From assembly GCF_039537585.1 (NCBI RefSeq), contig NZ_BAABAU010000004.1:434001-498000 (forward strand): a DNA stretch of 64,000 nt. Reading direction: 5' to 3'. The translations under genes were made by a program, and so were the position numbers. Positions 7,181 through 15,423 of this stretch are shown here, piece by piece (the first letter of the stretch is position 1; every line of letters begins with the position of its first letter). The notes beneath the pieces were generated by a model, which saw nothing but the letters and a program-made list of their open reading frames with translations, searched no databases and was not told the origin of the DNA. The stretch is from Frondihabitans peucedani. GTDB lineage: Bacteria; Actinomycetota; Actinomycetes; Actinomycetales; Microbacteriaceae.

Positions 7181-8184
7181 CAGTTCTCCTCGAAAGCGCG
7201 CTTCTGGACCACCCGGAGGAAGAAGAAGGAGAGCGCGAAGATGGCGACGGCGATGACGATGCTGGTCGCCGAGGCCGAGTAGACGTCGTTGCGGGTGAAG
7301 GCGTCGCGATAGACCTTCATCAGCGGGGTGTAGGTGCTCGAGATCGAGTTGGTCAGCGGCTTGAGCGTCGTGGGCTCCGCGAAGACCTGGAGGGTCGCGA
7401 TCAGCGAGAAGATCGCGGTCATGATCAGCGACGGCAGGATGATCGGGATCTTGATCCGGATCGCGACCTGGATCTCGCCGGCGCCGTCGAGCCGGGCCGC
7501 CTCGTAGATGTCGGAGGGGATCGCCTTGAGAGACGTGTACATCACGACCATGTTGAAGCCGACGCCGCCCCAGAGCGCGATGTTCGCGATGGCGAAGATG
7601 ACGCTGTTCGGCGACAGGAGGTTCGGGGCCGGGATGCCGAGCGAGGTGGCCAGATCGACGAACGGGCTGACGCTCGGGAGGTACAGGAAGCCCCAGAGGA
7701 GGCTCGAGATGACGGCGGGCACGGCGTAGGGCAGGAAGATGACCACCCGCGAGAAGCCGACGAGCCGCGTGCGGCGCGAGTCGAGCAGCAGTGCGAAGAC
7801 GAGCGCCAGGATCAGCATGGTGGGGACGACGATGAGTCCGTAGAGCCCCACGCGGCCGACGCTCGACACGAAGTCGGGGTCGCCGAGCGCTGCGGCGTAG
7901 TTCGACAGGCCGGCGAAGACCGTCTTGCGCGATCCCGACCCGAGGCCGAGGCCGCTGACCTGCGTCTTCTGCAGGCTGAGCACCAGCGTGTAGACGATGG
8001 GTGCCGCCATGAACAGGACGAAGAGCACCGCCGCGGGCGCGAGCATCAGGTAGGGGGTCGCCGTGAAGCGCGGTCGGCGCTGTTGTGCAGGGCCGCCGGA
8101 GGGGTCGGCCCGCCGGGCCGCCCGAGCCCCCGCGGATCCGCGCGCGGCCTCGCTCGAGGCGTCTGCCGAGACAGTCGTGGTCAT
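7180..8184 (-). CDS. Sugar ABC transporter permease (MalF type)
   Basis: The 334-residue partner permease has a Ser/Ala/Arg-rich cytoplasmic N-terminus of about 45 residues, then six helices. The first is preceded by T-P-Y-L-M-L-A-P-A, the usual start of MalF-type proteins, and the EAA loop reads E-A-A-R-L-D-G-A-G. ATG at 8184 follows a 67-bp gap containing a strong hairpin after the binding-protein gene. It forms a heterodimer with the MalG-type protein in the membrane. Confidence 0.92.
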   Translation of the reverse strand: MTTTVSADASSEAARGSAGARAARRADPSGGPAQQRRPRFTATPYLMLAPAAVLFVLFMAAPIVYTLVLSLQKTQVSGLGLGSGSRKTVFAGLSNYAAALGDPDFVSSVGRVGLYGLIVVPTMLILALVFALLLDSRRTRLVGFSRVVIFLPYAVPAVISSLLWGFLYLPSVSPFVDLATSLGIPAPNLLSPNSVIFAIANIALWGGVGFNMVVMYTSLKAIPSDIYEAARLDGAGEIQVAIRIKIPIILPSLIMTAIFSLIATLQVFAEPTTLKPLTNSISSTYTPLMKVYRDAFTRNDVYSASATSIVIAVAIFALSFFFLRVVQKRAFEEN

Positions 8185-8214
8185 GATTCGTTCTCTTCCG
8201 TTTCGGAGACCGTG

Positions 8215-8243
8215 GCGGGGGCGGGCTGGTCGCCCGCCCCCGC
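8215..8243 (-). terminator. 12-bp perfect hairpin between binding protein and permease genes
   Basis: GCGGGGGCGGGC pairs perfectly with GCCCGCCCCCGC across a 5-base loop. It lies directly downstream of the binding-protein stop and upstream of the MalF-type start. In binding-protein operons such hairpins attenuate read-through or protect the upstream message, keeping the binding protein in excess over the membrane subunits. No T-tract follows, so full termination is unlikely. Confidence 0.6.
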
Positions 8244-8251
8244 TGGGGGTG

Positions 8252-9592
8252 CTACTTCTTGACGGTGAATCCGCTGCTCTTCAGGTCGGAGACTGTGATC
8301 TTCTGCATCTGCTGCAGAGCGTCGACGAACGCTTGCTGGCTCTTCGCCTGCGCGGCCTTGCCGAACTGGTCGTTGAACGCCGAGTAGGCGACGTTGACGT
8401 TCGGTCCGTAGGTGAACGGCTTGACCGTCTTGGCGACCTTCGCGGCCGTCGTGTAGAAGTCGGGCTGGTTGCTGAAGAACGAGCTGCCCGACGCGAGCGC
8501 GTCCTTCGACTCGACCGTGTCGGCCGGGTAGAGGCCCGAGGTCTTCACGAGCATCGACACGGCGGTCTTGCTGGTGTTGAGCCAGGTGTTGAACGACACC
8601 GCCGCCTTGACGTGCTTCGACTGCGACGTCACGGCGATCGCCGAGCCGCCCCAGTTGCCGGTGGCGTTCTCGCCGGCGCTCCACTGCGGGAGCGGGGCCA
8701 TGCGCCACTTGCCTGCCGTGCCGGGGGCGTTGCCCGAGAGCACGCCGGGCGCCCAGACAGCGCTCACCCAGCCGACCTGCGTGCCGTCCGCGAGGCCCTT
8801 GTTCCAGGCCGGCGTGTACTGCGGCTCGTTGTCGATGACGCCGGACTGCACGAGCCCACCCCAGTACGACGCGACCTTCGTGGCCGCCTTCGAGTCGATG
8901 TCGACCGACCAGGCGTCGCCCTTCGAGCCCCACCAGGAGGCGCCCGCCTGCTGCGTGAGGCCGGCGAACTCGCCCGCGTCGGCGGAGGAGAACGTGCCGA
9001 GGTAGTTCGTCGGGTCGGCGTCGTGGATCTTCTTCGCCGCGTCGGCGTACTCGGCCCACGTGGTCGGCACCGAGATGCCGAGCTTCTTGAAGATGTCTTC
9101 GCGGTAGTAGAACATCATCGGGCCCGAGTCCTGCGGGATGCCGTAGAGAGCATCTGAGCCGAGGGTGACCGACGACAGGACGCCCTTCGAGAACTTGGCC
9201 GTGGTCGAGGCCGCGACGTCCTTCTTGATGTCGACGACAGCGTCGGCCGAGACGAGGGTGGGGATCTTCTGGTACTCGGCCTGCATGAGGTCGGGAGCGC
9301 CCGATCCTGCCTTGATCGCGGTCAGGAGCTTCGTGACCGCCGGGTCGCCCGCGTCGGTCTTGACGTAGGTGACCTGGATGTTCTTGTGCGTCGCGTTGTA
9401 CTCGGCGACGACCTTGTCCATGTTCGGTGCCCAGCCCCAGAAGGTCAGCTTGACGGGATTCGCGGCCGAGCCGAGCCCGCCGCCGTCGCCGCTCGAGCTG
9501 CTGCCGCCGCCGCCGCCGCTGGTGCAGCCTGTCAGGGCGAGGGCCGTGGCCAGCACGCCCGCTCCGATCGCCGCGCGGATGGATCTGCGCAT
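8252..9592 (-). CDS. Sugar ABC transporter substrate-binding lipoprotein
   Basis: The 446-residue extracellular solute-binding protein (family 1) has a lipoprotein signal with L-A-L-T-G-C (Cys23), a Gly/Ser linker, then a mature domain beginning V-K-L-T-F-W-G-W. It contains the family signature region A-P-D-L-M-Q-A-E-Y and the hinge G-I-P-Q-D-S-G-P-M-M-F-Y-Y-R. It delivers sugar to the two permeases encoded downstream. ATG at 9592 follows GAGGAACC. It is the first gene of the reverse operon, transcribed from the operator region shared with beta-galactosidase. Confidence 0.93.
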   Translation of the reverse strand: MRRSIRAAIGAGVLATALALTGCTSGGGGGSSSSGDGGGLGSAANPVKLTFWGWAPNMDKVVAEYNATHKNIQVTYVKTDAGDPAVTKLLTAIKAGSGAPDLMQAEYQKIPTLVSADAVVDIKKDVAASTTAKFSKGVLSSVTLGSDALYGIPQDSGPMMFYYREDIFKKLGISVPTTWAEYADAAKKIHDADPTNYLGTFSSADAGEFAGLTQQAGASWWGSKGDAWSVDIDSKAATKVASYWGGLVQSGVIDNEPQYTPAWNKGLADGTQVGWVSAVWAPGVLSGNAPGTAGKWRMAPLPQWSAGENATGNWGGSAIAVTSQSKHVKAAVSFNTWLNTSKTAVSMLVKTSGLYPADTVESKDALASGSSFFSNQPDFYTTAAKVAKTVKPFTYGPNVNVAYSAFNDQFGKAAQAKSQQAFVDALQQMQKITVSDLKSSGFTVKK

Positions 9593-9662
9593 GGTTCCTC
9601 CTCGTTGAGTGCCGGGCGTCCTCGCCTCGGCTGCTGTGACCGCCCGATGCCGGGCTTGTGAC

Positions 9663-9676
9663 TGTTAGCGGTTACA
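9663..9676. promoter_or_regulatory. LacI-type operator, transporter side
   Basis: TGTTAGCGGTTACA has a central CG and TGT...ACA ends, the typical LacI-family layout. It lies 71 bp upstream of the binding-protein ATG and probably binds the LacI protein encoded at the end of that operon. Two related sites occur 70-88 bp away on the beta-galactosidase side. Confidence 0.6.
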
Positions 9677-9732
9677 GTACGTCACGGTGTACCAGAGTTG
9701 TCAAGTCACTCTTTTGCCGCAATACTCGGGAC

Positions 9733-9764
9733 TAAGAGCGGTAACAGGTCTGTAACCGCACACA
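9733..9764. promoter_or_regulatory. Paired LacI-type half-sites, beta-galactosidase side
   Basis: TAAGAGCGGTAACA (9733-9746) and TGTAACCGCACACA (9751-9764) face each other. GCGGTAACAG and CTGTAACCGC form a 9-of-10 inverted repeat, and each site has a CG core like the site at 9663. The cluster ends 21 bp before the beta-galactosidase ATG, so occupancy would block its expression. With the 9663 site it could support looping. Confidence 0.55.
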
Positions 9765-9785
9765 GTTTTCAGCGAGGAGAACCCC

Positions 9786-11786
9786 ATGACGTCGACCGTC
9801 ACCCCGAGCACCGCCCCGAGGTCCGCGACGCCGACCGGCTGGATCCCCGGCACCAGCACGATCGCCTTCGGGGGCGACTACAACCCCGAGCAGTGGCCCC
9901 GCGAGGTCTGGCAGGACGACATCCGCCTCATGAAGCAGGCCGGCGTCAACCTGGTCAGCATCGGCATCTTCTCGTGGGTGCTCCTCGAGCCCCGCGAGGG
10001 CGAGTTCGACTTCGGCTGGCTCGACGAGGTGATCGAGCTCCTCCACGGGGCCGGCATCGACGTCGACCTCGGCACTCCTACCGCGTCGCCGCCCGCCTGG
10101 TTCTGGGCGGCCCACCCGGAAGCCCGCCCCGTCACCCGCGACGGCGTGCCGCTCGGCTTCGGCTCGCGCGGCATGGCGAGCCCGTCGTCGCCCGCCTACG
10201 CCGCCGCCGTGACGCGCATCGTCACCGCCCTCGGCGAGCGCTACGGATCCCACCCCGCGGTGAAGCTGTGGCACGTGCACAACGAGTACGGCGCCCCCGT
10301 CTCGGAGAGCTACGACGAGGCGTCCGTCGCGGCGTTCCGGGTCTGGCTGGAAGACCGCTACGGCGACCTCGACCAGGTGAACGCCGCCTGGGGCACGACC
10401 TTCTGGGGTCAGCGCTACGGCGCCTGGAGCGAGATCGACGCGCCCCGCACCGCCGCCACCGTCGTCAACCCGGCGCAGCGGCTCGACTTCGCCCGGTTCA
10501 CCAACCACGCGCTGCTGACCTGCTTCCGGCGGGAGCGCGACATCCTGCACCGACTCTCCCCGGGCATCCCGGTCACGACCAACTTCATGGCGACGAACTG
10601 CCCCTCGGTCGACTACTGGACCTGGGCCCGCGAGGTCGACATCGTCTCGAACGACCACTACCTCGTCGCCGAACGCACGGACAACCACATCCTGCTCGCC
10701 CTCGACGCCGACCTCACCCGGTCGCTCGCGGGCGGACGCCCGTGGATCCTGATGGAGCACTCCACGTCGGCCGTCAACTGGCAGCCGCGCAACCTGCCGA
10801 AGCTGCCGGGCGAGCTCCGCCGCAACAGCCTCCAGCACTTCGCTCGCGGGGCCGACGGGATCCTGTTCTTCCAGTGGCGGGCCTCCCGCTACGGGGCCGA
10901 GAAGTTCCACTCGGCGATGCTGCCGCACTCCGGTCCGACCTCGCGGGTCTTCCGCGAGGTGTCGGCCCTCGGCGGCGAGCTCGGCGGTCTCCGCGAGGCG
11001 CGCGGCAGCCGCGTGACGGCCCGCGTCGCGATCCTGTGGGACTGGGAGTCGTTCTGGGCGCAGGATCTCGAGTGGCGTCCGTCGGTCGAGCTGGGTCACC
11101 GCCGCCAGATCGAGACGTTCTACACGCGCCTCTGGAACGACGGGGTCACCGTCGACTTCGCGCACCCCGCCTCCGACCTGTCGGGGTACGACCTCGTGCT
11201 CGCGCCGAGCCTCTACCTGATGTCGGCCGAGTCGTCGGCGAACGTCGAGCGCTACGTCGAGGGCGGCGGCACCTTCGTCGCGTCGTACTTCACCGGCGTG
11301 GTGGACGAGCACGACACGGTGTTCCCGGGTGCCGTGCCCGGCGCCCTCAGCCGCGTGCTCGGGATCTCCATCGACGAGTTCGGCCCGCTGCCGGCCGACA
11401 CGGCGGTGCGCCTGGCGTCCGGGGCGTCGGGAACGCGCTGGACCGACGCCCTCCTCCTCGAGGGGGCCGAGGCCGTCGACACGTACGAGACGGGACCGGT
11501 CGCAGGATCACCGGCGGTCACCCGGCACGCCTTCGGTCGCGGAGCCGCCTGGTACCTCTCCACCGACTTCACGGCCGACGCCCTCGCATCGGTGCTCGCC
11601 GGCGCCTACGCCGACGCGGGCGTCGTGGCCGGCGATGCGTCGCTCGCTGGAGTCGAGCGGGTCGAGCGGCGCGGCGACGGCGTCACCTTCACGACGTGGA
11701 TCAACCACACCGACCACGCGGCCGCCCTCCCCACCGGGGAGACCCTCGCGGCGGGCGACGCCGTGATCCTGCGCGCCCTCGACTAG
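9786..11786 (+). CDS. GH42 beta-galactosidase
   Basis: Hydrolyses terminal beta-galactosides in the cytoplasm. The 666-residue protein begins its barrel with G-G-D-Y-N-P-E-Q-W-P (29-38). The acid/base is Glu167 in H-V-H-N-E-Y-G and the nucleophile Glu324 in I-L-M-E-H-S-T-S-A-V-N-W. A trimerisation, amidotransferase-like domain and a small C-terminal beta domain follow, normal for the family. No signal peptide is present, so substrate must be imported by the divergent ABC transporter. ATG at 9786 follows GAGGAGA. An aldo/keto reductase gene follows 37 bp downstream. Confidence 0.95.
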   Translation: MTSTVTPSTAPRSATPTGWIPGTSTIAFGGDYNPEQWPREVWQDDIRLMKQAGVNLVSIGIFSWVLLEPREGEFDFGWLDEVIELLHGAGIDVDLGTPTASPPAWFWAAHPEARPVTRDGVPLGFGSRGMASPSSPAYAAAVTRIVTALGERYGSHPAVKLWHVHNEYGAPVSESYDEASVAAFRVWLEDRYGDLDQVNAAWGTTFWGQRYGAWSEIDAPRTAATVVNPAQRLDFARFTNHALLTCFRRERDILHRLSPGIPVTTNFMATNCPSVDYWTWAREVDIVSNDHYLVAERTDNHILLALDADLTRSLAGGRPWILMEHSTSAVNWQPRNLPKLPGELRRNSLQHFARGADGILFFQWRASRYGAEKFHSAMLPHSGPTSRVFREVSALGGELGGLREARGSRVTARVAILWDWESFWAQDLEWRPSVELGHRRQIETFYTRLWNDGVTVDFAHPASDLSGYDLVLAPSLYLMSAESSANVERYVEGGGTFVASYFTGVVDEHDTVFPGAVPGALSRVLGISIDEFGPLPADTAVRLASGASGTRWTDALLLEGAEAVDTYETGPVAGSPAVTRHAFGRGAAWYLSTDFTADALASVLAGAYADAGVVAGDASLAGVERVERRGDGVTFTTWINHTDHAAALPTGETLAAGDAVILRALD

Positions 11787-11823
11787 CAGCCGGGCCACAC
11801 TGGGTCGAGACCATGGAGGAAGA

Positions 11824-12792
11824 ATGACGTCACTGCCGACCAGGACCTTCGGACGCACCGGGTACGAGGTGTCGCCGCTCTGCATCGGGACCTCGTCGTG
11901 GGGGCGCACGCGCTCCGGCGAGACCGAGGAGCAGGGCGACGCCAGGATCGCGGAGATCGCCTCGAGCTGGGCGTCCGGATCGATCGGGCTGAACTTCCTC
12001 GACACGTCGAACGAGTACGGCGGGGCCCGCAGCGAGCTCCTGATCGGGCGGGGTGTGGCTGGCGCCGGGGCCGTCGTCGACGGGGAGCTGTCGGGCGGGC
12101 TCGTGCTCCAGACCAAACTCGACCGCGACGTGGCGACGGGCGACTTCAGTGCCGACAGGATGTGGCGATCGCTCGAGGAGACGCTCGAGCGGCTGGGACT
12201 CGACCGGCTGCAGATCCTGCACCTGCACGACCCCGACAGCATCGGCTTCGACGCGGCCATGGCCGACGACGGACCCGTCTCGGCGCTTGTCGCGATGAAG
12301 GAGCAGGGGCTCGCCGCCTCGATCGGCATCTCGGGCGGACCGGTCGGCATGCTGCAGCAGTTCGTCGAGACCGATTTGTTCGACGCGCTGATCACGCACA
12401 ACCGGTACACGATCCTCGACCGGTCGGCCTCCGACCTCTTCGATGCGGCGACTTCGCGCGGTCTCGGCATCACGAACGCCGCGCCGTACGGAGCCGGGAT
12501 CCTCACCGGCGACCCGCGCTTCGCCGGCACCTACGGCTACCGGCCGATCACGCCCGAGGCAGCGGAGGCTTTCGAGGCCGTGCGCCTGCTCTGCGACGAG
12601 TACGGTGTGCCTCTCGCCGCGGCCGCGCTGCAGTTCAGCCTGCGCGAGCCGCGGATCCACTCGACCGTGGTCGGCGTCTCGAGCCTGCCGCGGCTGGAGT
12701 CGGCGATCGACGACGCGCAGCTCGTGATCCCGGACGACCTGTGGGCCGCGATCGAGGACGTCGTGCCGGAGGGGATCGCGCTCGACGCGTGA
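11824..12792 (+). CDS. Aldo/keto reductase
   Basis: The 322-residue NAD(P)H-dependent (beta/alpha)8 reductase has F-L-D-T-S-N-E-Y-G with catalytic Asp and Tyr, the barrel segment L-Q-I-L-H-L-H-D-P (catalytic His region), and a C-terminal cofactor loop near H-S-T-V-V-G-V-S-S-L. ATG at 11824 has GGAGGAAGA just upstream. It sits 37 bp behind beta-galactosidase and is probably co-transcribed, so an aldose or galactose-derived aldehyde is a reasonable substrate, though the sequence alone does not fix it. Confidence 0.88.
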   Translation: MTSLPTRTFGRTGYEVSPLCIGTSSWGRTRSGETEEQGDARIAEIASSWASGSIGLNFLDTSNEYGGARSELLIGRGVAGAGAVVDGELSGGLVLQTKLDRDVATGDFSADRMWRSLEETLERLGLDRLQILHLHDPDSIGFDAAMADDGPVSALVAMKEQGLAASIGISGGPVGMLQQFVETDLFDALITHNRYTILDRSASDLFDAATSRGLGITNAAPYGAGILTGDPRFAGTYGYRPITPEAAEAFEAVRLLCDEYGVPLAAAALQFSLREPRIHSTVVGVSSLPRLESAIDDAQLVIPDDLWAAIEDVVPEGIALDA

Positions 12793-12858
12793 GGGTGGGC
12801 TGTGGTCGTCTCGTGCGGTCACCGCGGCGGGGCCTGTCGGGGCTGCTGGCGGCGGCGG

Positions 12859-13374
12859 TCAGTGACGCTCGACCTGGACCAACCGAAGGACTTCTGTGAC
12901 GTGGTGCGACGGGTCGTCGTCGGCGACGAGCAGGTCGACGACGACGCCGCTGACGATCAGGAGCGTCACGCGGCGGTAGAGGATCAAGTCATCGAACTCG
13001 AATGTGGCGAGTCCCAGTGCATCGCAGAGAATCAAGCCGGTGTCGCTGAGGAGCGGATACGGCAGGTGCAGACGGGCCGCGGCCTCGACCTGGTAGGCCG
13101 TCGTCTGCGCGGAACATCCCGCCACGTCCCATCCGAGGGCAGCGAACTCGTCTCGGAGATCTCGGAAGGAGCACGCCTCCGCGGTGCAACCCCTCGCACC
13201 GGGAATCGCCGCCCATGCCGTCGAGTCTGGGTGTGCAGGATCGCCGGTCCTGGGGTAGACGAACACGATCCTTTGGGATCCATCATCCGATCCGAGGTCG
13301 AGGGCCCCGCCGGACGTCGAAGGCAACTCGACTCCGAGCAGCCGCTTGCCGATGAGATCCTCACGCCTGGTCAT
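12859..13374 (-). CDS. Atypical peroxiredoxin (AhpC/TSA-like)
   Basis: The 171-residue thioredoxin-fold protein reads I-V-F-V-Y-P-R-T-G, then a 14-residue insert, then I-P-G-A-R-G-C-T-A-E-A-C-S-F-R-D (Cys63, Cys68), and S-D-T-G-L-I-L-C-D-A-L-G. The P-R-T-G loop and the G-C-T-x-E-x-C segment recall the BCP/AhpC peroxidatic region, but the usual P-x-x-x-T-x-x-C spacing is altered by the insert, so activity is uncertain. ATG at 13374 overlaps the stop of the upstream membrane protein gene (ATGA). It lies at the edge of the less GC-rich insert. Confidence 0.7.
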   Translation of the reverse strand: MTRREDLIGKRLLGVELPSTSGGALDLGSDDGSQRIVFVYPRTGDPAHPDSTAWAAIPGARGCTAEACSFRDLRDEFAALGWDVAGCSAQTTAYQVEAAARLHLPYPLLSDTGLILCDALGLATFEFDDLILYRRVTLLIVSGVVVDLLVADDDPSHHVTEVLRLVQVERH

Positions 13375-13799
13375 GGAAGCGCCTTCGTGCTCTCGTCGAG
13401 CTCGCCACGATCACGCCCGGGCACGAAACCGCGCGGGAGGCGGCTGTCGAGCGTGAACCCGCCCACCAACCCGACGACGAGGAGCCCGAGCGCCACTGCC
13501 CAGGGCCATGTTCCGACGAGGTGCGGCGAGACGCCGACGAGATATCTGGCGATCGAGGCCCCGACGACGATGACGGCCGCTACAACTGTGATGACGGAGA
13601 TGAAGCGGACACCAGGTGGAGTCGCTCGCCCGCGTGGAGTCGCTTTCGCGAAGGATGCAGGATCGCCGACGATGTCGCCGACCCCCTCGCCTCGCTCGTG
13701 AGCGAGTGCCGACACACGCGTCAGTACGTCGACGATCTCGCTCTCACCGAGGCGCTGGCCCCTCAGTTCTCGCGCGAGGTCGCGGTAAATGTCCGCCAT
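13371..13799 (-). CDS. HAAS-like (DUF1700-type) two-helix membrane protein
   Basis: The 142-residue protein has an N-terminal soluble helical domain (about 1-50: Y-R-D-L-A-R-E-L-R, then H-E-R-G-E-G-V-G-D-I-V-G-D-P-A-S-F-A) that resembles the HAAS/DUF1700 signature ending in G-D-P-x-x-F-A. Two transmembrane helices (about 62-84 and 94-114) and a charged tail follow. ATG at 13799 has AAAGAGG upstream. It is divergent from the secreted-peptide gene and coupled to the peroxiredoxin gene. A regulatory or immunity role for the neighbouring peptide/ABC locus is possible but unproven. Confidence 0.6.
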   Translation of the reverse strand: MADIYRDLARELRGQRLGESEIVDVLTRVSALAHERGEGVGDIVGDPASFAKATPRGRATPPGVRFISVITVVAAVIVVGASIARYLVGVSPHLVGTWPWAVALGLLVVGLVGGFTLDSRLPRGFVPGRDRGELDESTKALP

Positions 13800-13869
13800 A
13801 GTCCTCTTTCCGTAGACGAGCCTCGAGTTTGCTCCATGCGACATGTTAATGCAACACTCACTCGGGGCC

Positions 13870-13887
13870 GAACGCGACGACGCGTTC
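13870..13887. promoter_or_regulatory. Inverted repeat in divergent promoter region
   Basis: GAACGCG and CGCGTTC (7-bp perfect arms, 4-base spacer) lie in the 141-bp gap between the divergent membrane-protein gene and the secreted-peptide gene. This could be an operator or the base of a 5' leader hairpin. AGGAAG at 13933-13938 is the ribosome site of the peptide gene. Confidence 0.4.
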
Positions 13888-13940
13888 TCGTCGAGCGAAT
13901 GAATCGCGGCGAATGCAGGCTCCGTCACAGCTAGGAAGCC

Positions 13941-14372
13941 ATGAAAAAGCGTTTCACTCTGACAGCCGCCACTCTCCTCGTCGCCCTGGGCGCGGGGTTC
14001 GGCGCCACTCCTGCGATGGCGAGCCAACCATCGGCATAAGCGGTCACCTCCTCCGGGCTAACCGTGCCTCAGACGACTGGAGAACGAGAACTCACAACTT
14101 CATCGACGATTCCGCCATCGACCGCGCCGGCCTCCTCTTCGACGGCCGTCCCAGAAGCACGGAACCCCATTTTCGCGGCCGCGGCGCGAGCGTTCATCGC
14201 CGCGGTCAAGACGGTCCCCGGCCTCTTCGCGAAGATGCTGCCTGCAGTGAAAGCCACCTTGGCCAAGTTCGTGTCCTGGGTGAAGTCGATCCCCGGATGG
14301 GTGAAGAGCATCATCAGCGGTCTGGCGACCGACGTGATCTGGGAGCACATTAAGGGAGCCCTCGGTTTCTGA
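13941..14372 (+). pseudogene. Secreted cationic bacteriocin-like precursor interrupted by one in-frame TAA
   Basis: ATG at 13941 follows AGGAAG and encodes a textbook Sec signal: M-K-K-R-F, a hydrophobic core, and A-T-P-A-M-A before a predicted cut. After five more residues the frame meets TAA (14037-14039). The same frame then stays open for 110 codons to TGA at 14372: a Ser/Thr/Pro linker followed by about 68 residues of Lys- and Trp-containing amphipathic helices broken by Pro (S-W-V-K-S-I-P-G-W-V-K-S-I, V-I-W-E-H-I-K-G-A-L-G-F). Without the TAA this would be a 143-residue secreted precursor. A genuine stop, a sequencing error and read-through are all possible. An ABC transporter pair follows. 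Confidence 0.65.
14064..14372 (+). CDS. Mature region of the bacteriocin-like peptide (alternative GTG start)
   Basis: If the upstream TAA terminates translation, the remaining frame could start only at GTG 14064, which lacks a Shine-Dalgarno and would give a 102-residue product without a signal peptide. The last 68 residues carry about seven Lys, few acidic residues and three Trp, with Pro-delimited helices. This is the composition of membrane-active peptides and is loosely like aureocin A53/lacticin Q-type bacteriocins; the resemblance is by composition, not alignment. The cassette following it is an ABC ATPase plus permease. Confidence 0.4.
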   Translation: MPQTTGERELTTSSTIPPSTAPASSSTAVPEARNPIFAAAARAFIAAVKTVPGLFAKMLPAVKATLAKFVSWVKSIPGWVKSIISGLATDVIWEHIKGALGF

Positions 14373-14418
14373 GTCGCCGTGGGGTCGCCCCGATCGACCC
14401 CGCATCATCCTGAAGATT

Positions 14419-15423
14419 ATGGGAAAGCCAATGATTAACTCTTCTGACCCGCATCGAGCCGAGGCCGCGTCGGACCCCGCCCCGGCAGGAACCATCTCAG
14501 TGAGCGGCCTGACGAAGGCCTATGGTCGGCGCCGCGTGGTCGACGACGTCTCATTCGAGTGCCCACCAGGATCCATCACAGGATTTCTCGGTCCGAATGG
14601 ATCCGGCAAGTCGACGACCCTCCGCATGATGATCGATCATTCCGCCCGCACCGCGGGCCGTGCGACCTTCGGCGGTGTCGAATTCCGCGAGCTTCAGAAC
14701 CCGGGACGTCAGGTGGGGGTGCTGCTGGATGCCTCTGCTCAGCATGTCGGTCGGACCGTCTGGGAGACGGTCCGTCTTGCGGCACTCGTCCTCGGAGTGT
14801 CCCGGAAGCGCACGACGTCGTGTGTGAATGCGGTCGGTCTCGGGACGGTGCTTCGCAAGCGAGTCGGAAACCTCTCTCTCGGTATGCGCCAGCGTCTCGG
14901 ATTGGCGGTCGCCGTTCTCGGGTCGCCTCACTTCCTCCTTCTCGATGAGCCCGCCAATGGGCTTGATCCTGAAGGCATCACGTGGCTTCGAATCTTCCTC
15001 CGTCGCTTCGCCGAGCAGGGCGGAACGGTTCTGGTATCCAGCCATCAGCTCTCTGAGATCGAAGCGGTTGCCGACCAGATCCTCGTCATCGATCGCGGCG
15101 TCCTGCTTGAGGAGCATGTCTTGATGAGCAGCGAGACATTCCCTGTGACCCTCGCCGCAAGTGAAGACGATGATGCCCTCCGTCGCTATCTGGCCTCATC
15201 GTCGATCAGTATTTTGTCTTCCGAGGGCGAGTCACCCCTGCGCATTCAAGCGGATCCCCTTCGGATCGGTCGTCTCGCCCAGGATAACCACCTCGCGCTC
15301 TCCCACCTCAGTGTCGAAAAAGCATCGACACTCGAGCGCCGGTTCTTGGAATCGACCCGGGGTGAACACGCGGCACTGTCCAGTGACGATCTCCTCGCTC
15401 ACGTCGGATCGGAACGCTTATGA
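14419..15423 (+). CDS. ABC transporter ATP-binding protein of the peptide locus
   Basis: The 334-residue ATPase is of the drug/bacteriocin export class (BcrA/CcmA-like). Walker A is G-P-N-G-S-G-K-S-T (58-66), the signature is L-S-L-G-M-R-Q-R (non-canonical L-S-L-G-M), Walker B L-L-L-D-E-P-A-N-G-L-D-P, and the switch His lies in V-S-S-H-Q. A C-terminal extension of about 90 residues follows. ATG at 14419 is taken; ATG at 14431 is an alternative. Codon use is visibly less GC-biased than in flanking genes. It is coupled to the permease by an ATGA overlap. Likely role: exporting the peptide or removing it from the producer membrane. Confidence 0.85.
   Translation: MGKPMINSSDPHRAEAASDPAPAGTISVSGLTKAYGRRRVVDDVSFECPPGSITGFLGPNGSGKSTTLRMMIDHSARTAGRATFGGVEFRELQNPGRQVGVLLDASAQHVGRTVWETVRLAALVLGVSRKRTTSCVNAVGLGTVLRKRVGNLSLGMRQRLGLAVAVLGSPHFLLLDEPANGLDPEGITWLRIFLRRFAEQGGTVLVSSHQLSEIEAVADQILVIDRGVLLEEHVLMSSETFPVTLAASEDDDALRRYLASSSISILSSEGESPLRIQADPLRIGRLAQDNHLALSHLSVEKASTLERRFLESTRGEHAALSSDDLLAHVGSERL

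Noticed and set aside
13941-14372. Lactococcin 972-type bacteriocin
   Set aside because: Although that class is also Sec-secreted with an ABC partner, the mature region here lacks its length and residue pattern; only general resemblance remains.
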